64,000 nucleotides of DNA from Pseudophaeobacter sp. (GTDB lineage Bacteria; Pseudomonadota; Alphaproteobacteria; Rhodobacterales; Rhodobacteraceae). Positions 59,475-64,000 of this stretch are shown here, one piece after another (the first letter of the stretch is position 1; each line of letters opens with the position of its first letter). The position numbers and the translations under genes are program-made. The DNA lies in the NCBI GenBank assembly GCA_027019165.1, contig JALUXC010000010.1:148035-212034 (forward strand). Reading direction: 5' to 3'. The notes under the pieces are model-generated. The model did not search any database. It was not told the origin of the DNA and saw nothing but the letters and a program-made list of their open reading frames with translations.

Positions 59475-59875
59475 GGTGTTGGGCACTCGGCCTGATGTCG
59501 CGCGGAAGGGTCCTATCGCGAACGAACGCCTCTTTCGTTCTTCTTAATATGCCCACTATTCCAATGAATTCGGGACGATTCGCCCATTTTTTGCGGCCCG
59601 CAGGCGGCCCATCGAGCGCAGCCCCTCATTGGTAGAGGGTAGGTGGATAACGCACAAGAATCGGTGGAATTTTGTCTAAATTGGCAACAATGCCTCCGGA
59701 TCTGTGCAAATTTTCCCGCCAGAAATGCCGAAGACGTTAACATTATGTTGCTGTGTGGAGGGGTATGAAGTATTTTAATCATATCGTCGGCAATTCTCTT
59801 GGGCCACTAAGAGCATTGCCTAGGGTGCAGGCATCCGTGGGTGGATGTCGTGATAACAAATTTGAGGATGGTAAA
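59475..59875 (+). promoter_or_regulatory. Intergenic region with weak terminator and promoter of the small VPLPA gene
   Basis: About 400 bp without a gene. Just after xrtD a hairpin GAACGAA/TTCGTTC (59520-59540) with TTCTT may end transcription. The remainder should hold the promoter of the gene at 59876, but I could not assign boxes. No reading frame is convincing. Confidence 0.45.
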
Positions 59876-60334
59876 GTGATTAAAGCTCTCAAATACGTAG
59901 CTGCCGCGGCTGTTGCCACGCTGGCTCCGATGTCGGCCTCCGCGCTGACATACTTCTCTGCGTACGGTGACGGTGACACCTACAACTTCTCCGACGGCTA
60001 CCAGTCGCTGGTTGGTGTTGCCTTGGCTCCAGAAGGCGCCGGCACCATCACTCTGAACATCGTCAATGACATCGGCGCTAACCTGCGGTTTGCTTTCGAT
60101 CTCGTTGCCGAGACTCTGAGCGGTGTTACATATACTTTCGCTGGTGCTCCGGTAACTCCGGACTTCGGTGCTCCGGTTGCAGGTTCCACGCAGCTGGTGA
60201 TCAACTACACCGGCGCGAATGTTGGTGACCAGATCGCATTCGCTATGTCTGCTGTTCCGGTTCCGGCAGCTGCAGCTCTGATGCTGACCGCAATGGGTGC
60301 CCTGGCACTGGTGCGTCGCAACAAGCAAGCGTAA
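59876..60334 (+). CDS. Small VPxPA-CTERM surface protein
   Basis: 152 residues from a GTG start (59876), chosen for GAGG 8 nt upstream and the signal peptide it opens (VIKALKYVAAAAVATLAPMSASA). The mature part is short and beta-rich (TYNFSDGYQSLVGVALAPEGAGTITLNIVND). The C-terminus VPVPAAAALMLTAMGALALV plus RRNKQA is the sorting tail: motif, membrane helix, basic end. The upstream ATG frame would add 41 residues with no signal. It is next to xrtD and is the likeliest dedicated substrate. A strong terminator follows. Confidence 0.85.
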   Translation: MIKALKYVAAAAVATLAPMSASALTYFSAYGDGDTYNFSDGYQSLVGVALAPEGAGTITLNIVNDIGANLRFAFDLVAETLSGVTYTFAGAPVTPDFGAPVAGSTQLVINYTGANVGDQIAFAMSAVPVPAAAALMLTAMGALALVRRNKQA

Positions 60335-60360
60335 GCCAAGCGTAGAATGCGCGAAATAGA

Positions 60361-60398
60361 AGGGAGCGGCTCCACAGGGCCGCTCCCTTTCTCGTTTT
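60361..60398 (+). terminator. Intrinsic terminator
   Basis: AGGGAGCGGC (60361-60370) pairs perfectly with GCCGCTCCCT (60379-60388), followed by TTCTCGTTTTT. It ends the small VPxPA gene. Confidence 0.85.
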
Positions 60399-60452
60399 TG
60401 GGCATGCATGCAATTCCGAATGCAGGCAGTCCAGATCGGTCTGATAAGTGGC

Positions 60453-63400
60453 TTATAGAATACTGAAGTGATCTGAGCCGATGTCCGCCATGAAGGCAAA
60501 ATCGTCGATTTGCCCGTCAAAACCGTTGCCCCATTTTCGGCCCACAGACAGTCCCCAGTGTTGTGCATCCGGGGTGGTGCCGCTTGCATCGATTGAATCA
60601 AGCACGGTGCCGTCGACGCTAATACGCAATTGCCCCAGACTGTCCGAGTAGGCGATTTCCACCTCATGCCAGTCTCGGTCGGCCAATACATCTGCGTCCG
60701 TTGAGACTTCGAACCGGCCCTCTGACGTTGTCATGCTGAAGACAAGATCGTCATCCACAACGTCAAGGTGGAACGCCTTGTGAATTCCAAAGACATTGCG
60801 TCCGTCAGAGGTATCGCTCTTCATATCGAGCGAGAAGAGAAAGTCATCCTGACCGAAAAGGTCCTCGTAGCCCTTCGAGACCTCAAGTGCAGCCTTGTCC
60901 GAGGACACGTCAAGCACCTGAGAATTCCTTGCCTCTGAGAACACGAAATCTGCGTCCGCTGATTGAAGCTGCGCGCCGCCCCCGGAAAGATCCGCCAGTT
61001 TGCTGCCGTCAAAGTCGAAAGCAAGAATGGCCTCTCCCGGCAGGTCGTGCGCGGCAGGATCGAACAAGCCGTCAATGACATGCGGCCCTTCCTGAACGGT
61101 CGGTTTGTCCGAAACCGTTATGTAGTTCACCAGCGCGTCAACAGTATCCCCACCCCATGGATGGCCGAAGTTCAATCCCCAGTACTTGACGGGGGCGGTC
61201 GTGCCACTGTGCTCTCCACTGGCCGCAAGAGTGTCATCAATGAACAGCTGCAGGCTGTTGGAGCCGCTGTCATACTGAATGCTGACTTTGTGCGCTTCTC
61301 CGTCCCAGTCTTTTGGCCCCGTCGCGATCTGCTCCCAACCATCCGAGGTCTGGAGCCTCAGAACCATCTGCCCGCTTTCATTCAGCGACAGATCCAGTGT
61401 GTTGTGAAGATAGGCGATGGTTCCGCTGCTATCGGCATCCTGCATCTGCAGCGTAAACTCCACAGAGAACCCATCCGCTTCATAAAACACGTCATTCTGT
61501 CGTGTCAGAGCCAAGCTGTTTTCGCTGATGTTTATGCCCGCGGCAGTCCAGGGACCTATGCCACTGAGGCTGTAGTCGAGCTTGATGGCCTCGACCCCGT
61601 TTTCATCCCAGAAAAGATGGCCAAGGAAATTCGGCGCGGCATCGGATGAAATATCTTCGATCGCAGAGCCATCCCGTTCCAAGTTTTCCCTCAGCAGATA
61701 CACATCCCGGACTTTGGCCGACAGCCCATCATTCCAAGTGTTGCCCACCGTCAAACCCCAATACATCTTGGGGTTTGTCGTTCCGTGGGCTTCGACGGTA
61801 TCTGTCACCTTTCCGTCCACCAGAAGCGCCAGGCTCCCTTGCTCACCATCGTAGACAAAGTTCAAATGATGTGCGGCTTCATCTGCAAAGATCGCAACGC
61901 CACTCACCAAGTCGTATTCACCTTCGTCCGTCACCATGGTGAACCAGACATGCCCTTCTGCGTCGATTCTGGCCGTCAAGGTTTGCGGCATGTCCAGAAA
62001 TGTGCCCGCCATGCCGTCTTCCCGGTCCAGCGTGATGCCAAGATTGAAACTGCTCAGATTGAAAAGGCCATCGTTGGACCGCTCGACCTCCATTCTCGAA
62101 CGGCCGCCAATCTCAACCCAGCCATCCACAATGGTCGCATCCCCTTCCAAGACGACGTCATTCCCAACGTCGGCTTTTTCAGCCAGACCGGGTCCAGAAA
62201 GATCAAGGTCGAACACAAAGGGCGAATCGATGTCGATGCTGCGTGTAATTTGATCTTTCGTGCCATCCGGCAGCGTGACCACCAAGGTGTAATCATGTGA
62301 GCCCGTGGTGCCAAAGTCGTGCTTTACGGTCACACCCTTCTTTTCGGTTCCGTCGCCGAAAATCCAAGTGAATTCCGCTCCGGCATCAACCGCCAGACCG
62401 GTCGCGGATCGGGAGTGTTCCGCTGTCAGCGTGACTTCCGACTGGTCGAACTTGGAGACCGTTACATCTGCGACGGCCAACAGATCATCTGCTGCTGCCT
62501 CAAACCACGTCAAAGAGCTGCCTGCCTCGCCATTCAACGGGCTGTCCGGACGCAGCATTAGATCCCGCAGGTCACCGCTGCCGCCTGCCTCGATATTGAT
62601 GAAGTGGTCTTTGTAGTCATCCCCGGTGCCAAGGATAATGTTGTCGCCCTCATTGCGAACAATATGTGCGACGTTGTTCTCAACAACGGCATTGGTACCA
62701 CCGATGTCGATCATACCCACCATAGTAGATGGTGTTGTAGAACCGTCAGCCTCGATGATGTAGACGTCCGAGCTGTTCAAAACGGTATTGTTTCGAACCG
62801 TCGCATTATTGGTATCGTTGATATATATCGCATTTCGGTGAGCGCCAAAGAGGAGGTTGTTCTCAATGAGAACATTCTCGAAGACCTTACTTCCGTCTTC
62901 GACGTTTTGATTGTGTCCAAAGATGAGTTGATAACGAGGTCCGCCACTGGCATCCAAAATGTTATTGGAAATAGTAATGTTTTCATTATCTACCGTCGTT
63001 CGAAAACCCCATAGTTGAATAAAGTCGGGGTGATTGAAATCTGTTGTGGATCCGGTCATGTCGTGCAAATGATTTTCCTGCACATTCATTCCTGAAACGC
63101 CGCCGATCCGGATGCCGTCCCCTTGCAGGCCCTGAATATCGTTCCTTATTACATCAACGTCAGTACAGTCTCTGAAAGCAAGGCCGTGATAAAAATCAGA
63201 GATCTCGTTGTTCTCAAAAACGACACCGTCCGACCATTTGACAACGGCGGCGCTGCTGGCAGCCTCATAGTTGTCAGTGGTGCCCGGAGGGCCTTTGGCC
63301 GAACCTTCCATCACGTTGTTTTTGAACGTGATATTTCTGCATGACATCAGGTCGATTACGGAGCTTGGATAGGGTGAATCATTTCCGAGATCTACAATCT

Positions 63401-63650
63401 TGAGATTTTCGAAGGAAACGTTTTCAATTCCCTGCATGCGCACCGCAGTCACTGTTGCAGGATCGTCCGCGTCCAAAGATTTGATAGAGATGCTTGGGTT
63501 GACGTTATTTTCGTCCTTGTCCCAAGAGACGATTTCAAAATCCACTCCCGGTGCCAATAAAATTTCCCCACCGCCGTCGGCGACGAGGGCTTTGAAAGCG
63601 GAATCCAAATCATCTTGAGTATAACATACAACCGTTTTTGCTTCACTCAT
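60453..63650 (-). CDS. Large beta-helix / PKD / triple LamG-like protein
   Basis: 1,065 residues from the ATG at 63650 (AAGGGCG upstream). Residues 1-390 form a right-handed parallel beta-helix of short repeats with Asn ladders (SIKSLDADDPATVTAVRMQGIENVSFENLKIV, FKNNVMEGSAKG). A PKD-like domain is at about 398-471 (FTWIFGDGTEKKGVTVKHDFGTTGSHDYTL). Three concanavalin A/LamG-like domains follow (about 477-653, 687-847, 873-1065), each ending with a WGL-x-V/F-G-x-x-W-G/N block. There is no Sec signal, so a type I secretion path through the C-terminus or leakage is possible. Beta-helix proteins of this kind are often polysaccharide lyases or epimerases, fitting the locus. Catalytic residues not proven. 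Confidence 0.8.
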   Translation of the reverse strand: MSEAKTVVCYTQDDLDSAFKALVADGGGEILLAPGVDFEIVSWDKDENNVNPSISIKSLDADDPATVTAVRMQGIENVSFENLKIVDLGNDSPYPSSVIDLMSCRNITFKNNVMEGSAKGPPGTTDNYEAASSAAVVKWSDGVVFENNEISDFYHGLAFRDCTDVDVIRNDIQGLQGDGIRIGGVSGMNVQENHLHDMTGSTTDFNHPDFIQLWGFRTTVDNENITISNNILDASGGPRYQLIFGHNQNVEDGSKVFENVLIENNLLFGAHRNAIYINDTNNATVRNNTVLNSSDVYIIEADGSTTPSTMVGMIDIGGTNAVVENNVAHIVRNEGDNIILGTGDDYKDHFINIEAGGSGDLRDLMLRPDSPLNGEAGSSLTWFEAAADDLLAVADVTVSKFDQSEVTLTAEHSRSATGLAVDAGAEFTWIFGDGTEKKGVTVKHDFGTTGSHDYTLVVTLPDGTKDQITRSIDIDSPFVFDLDLSGPGLAEKADVGNDVVLEGDATIVDGWVEIGGRSRMEVERSNDGLFNLSSFNLGITLDREDGMAGTFLDMPQTLTARIDAEGHVWFTMVTDEGEYDLVSGVAIFADEAAHHLNFVYDGEQGSLALLVDGKVTDTVEAHGTTNPKMYWGLTVGNTWNDGLSAKVRDVYLLRENLERDGSAIEDISSDAAPNFLGHLFWDENGVEAIKLDYSLSGIGPWTAAGINISENSLALTRQNDVFYEADGFSVEFTLQMQDADSSGTIAYLHNTLDLSLNESGQMVLRLQTSDGWEQIATGPKDWDGEAHKVSIQYDSGSNSLQLFIDDTLAASGEHSGTTAPVKYWGLNFGHPWGGDTVDALVNYITVSDKPTVQEGPHVIDGLFDPAAHDLPGEAILAFDFDGSKLADLSGGGAQLQSADADFVFSEARNSQVLDVSSDKAALEVSKGYEDLFGQDDFLFSLDMKSDTSDGRNVFGIHKAFHLDVVDDDLVFSMTTSEGRFEVSTDADVLADRDWHEVEIAYSDSLGQLRISVDGTVLDSIDASGTTPDAQHWGLSVGRKWGNGFDGQIDDFAFMADIGSDHFSIL

Positions 63651-63798
63651 GATTGCGCCCTTTTCCATCACGTGCCCAAACCTCAAGGCATCGTTAACGG
63701 GGGCGGGGGCCTGCAGTGGAAGAATTTCAGGCTGAAATGTGTCTTTCCGTTATAACTTTATGTTAATTCATTCTCAGGCAGCATTTAGTTCAGGTTTC

Positions 63799-63814
63799 TT
63801 TGAGTAGACTCAAA
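63799..63814. promoter_or_regulatory. Dyad near the beta-helix gene start
   Basis: TTTGAGT-AG-ACTCAAA, two 7-bp arms with a 2-bp centre, about 150 bp upstream of the beta-helix gene, followed by a run of As. The minus-strand core TTGAGTCTAC also occurs at 47991-48000 before the VPLPA-tailed gene. A shared regulator is possible but the evidence is thin. Confidence 0.35.
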
Positions 63815-63873
63815 AAAATTGAATGAATTTTGCCTGTTCGAGGTTCAGCGGTGTATGAAGGATCGCTTCCCAT

Positions 63874-64000
63874 GGCTCTGTTGCACAAATCGTGGTGTGA
63901 ACAGAGTTCCCCTTTCCCTGGAGACACTTATCCTACGGGCTCAGTGACGGGTATGCCAAGAGCGGTGTAGCGGTTGAGCACCGCGATCCGGACTTGGAGC
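63874..64000 (-). mobile_element. IS5-family insertion sequence, left end only
   Basis: GGCTCTGTTGCACAAATCG (63874-63892) has the form of an IS5-family (IS903-like group) terminal inverted repeat, and transposase coding starts 36 bp inside. The rest of the element is outside the window. The insertion lies upstream of the beta-helix gene, possibly altering its promoter. Confidence 0.7.
63928..64000 (-). CDS. IS5-family transposase, C-terminal end
   Basis: The last 24 residues of a transposase are visible, LQVRIAVLNRYTALGIPVTE then PVG and stop; the same closing motif (VLNR-x-TALGIP-x-T) ends many IS5-family transposases. The gene continues beyond the right edge, so whether it is intact cannot be told here. 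It lies inside the terminal repeat at 63874. Confidence 0.75.
   Translation of the reverse strand, partial: LQVRIAVLNRYTALGIPVTEPVG

Noticed and set aside
1-64000. CRISPR arrays
   Set aside because: No series of regularly spaced direct repeats was found.

Overview
The window reads as a chromosome segment of an alphaproteobacterium of the Rhodobacteraceae (Roseobacter group). The grounds are the GC-rich coding style, a NDUFA9-like epimerase gene beside tRNA-Leu, a VPLPA-CTERM/exosortase XrtD system, and mobile-element genes of the kind known from roseobacter plasmids. Protein names come from recognising motifs by eye; no search was run.

Region 1 (1-8311) is core chromosome: glutamate synthase genes gltB (cut by the left edge) and gltD, then uppP, an NDUFA9-like SDR protein, and tRNA-Leu(CAG) with its own clear promoter.

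Region 2 (about 8312 to 41 kb) is an integrated mobilizable element. A large serine recombinase gene sits at the 3' end of tRNA-Leu and reads antisense through it. Behind it are small element proteins, a VirD4/TraG-type coupling ATPase and several membrane proteins. Towards the other end lie ardA (behind a chain of DNA hairpins), a ParB-like gene, parDE, a MobC-like protein and a relaxase fused to a helicase. No VirB/Trb channel genes are visible, so transfer would need a helper. Cargo includes an AT-richer pair (an HExxH metalloprotease and an ankyrin-tailed protein) with a striking operator, a resolvase beside a 40-bp dyad, an MFS carrier, a GntR/GNAT/ABC-transporter/racemase cluster, a VOC protein and a LysE exporter. 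The right junction was not found; it probably lies in the gene-free 40.9-41.7 kb stretch.

Region 3 (41.7-63.7 kb) is one surface-polysaccharide and protein-sorting locus: a priming sugar transferase, the dTDP-L-rhamnose genes (rfbC, rfbB, rfbD, rfbA) with a sulfotransferase-like gene inside them, a PPP phosphatase, and a complete exosortase-linked export set (tyrosine autokinase, Wzz/GumC co-polymerase, ExeA-like ATPase, PrsT TPR lipoprotein, Wza-like export protein, outer-membrane beta-barrel, exosortase XrtD with a C-terminal EpsI domain). Two proteins end in VPxPA-TM-Arg tails and are the likely sorted substrates. A 1,065-residue beta-helix/PKD/triple LamG-like protein closes the locus.

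At the right edge (63874-64000) an IS5-family element begins: a terminal inverted repeat and the transposase C-terminus.
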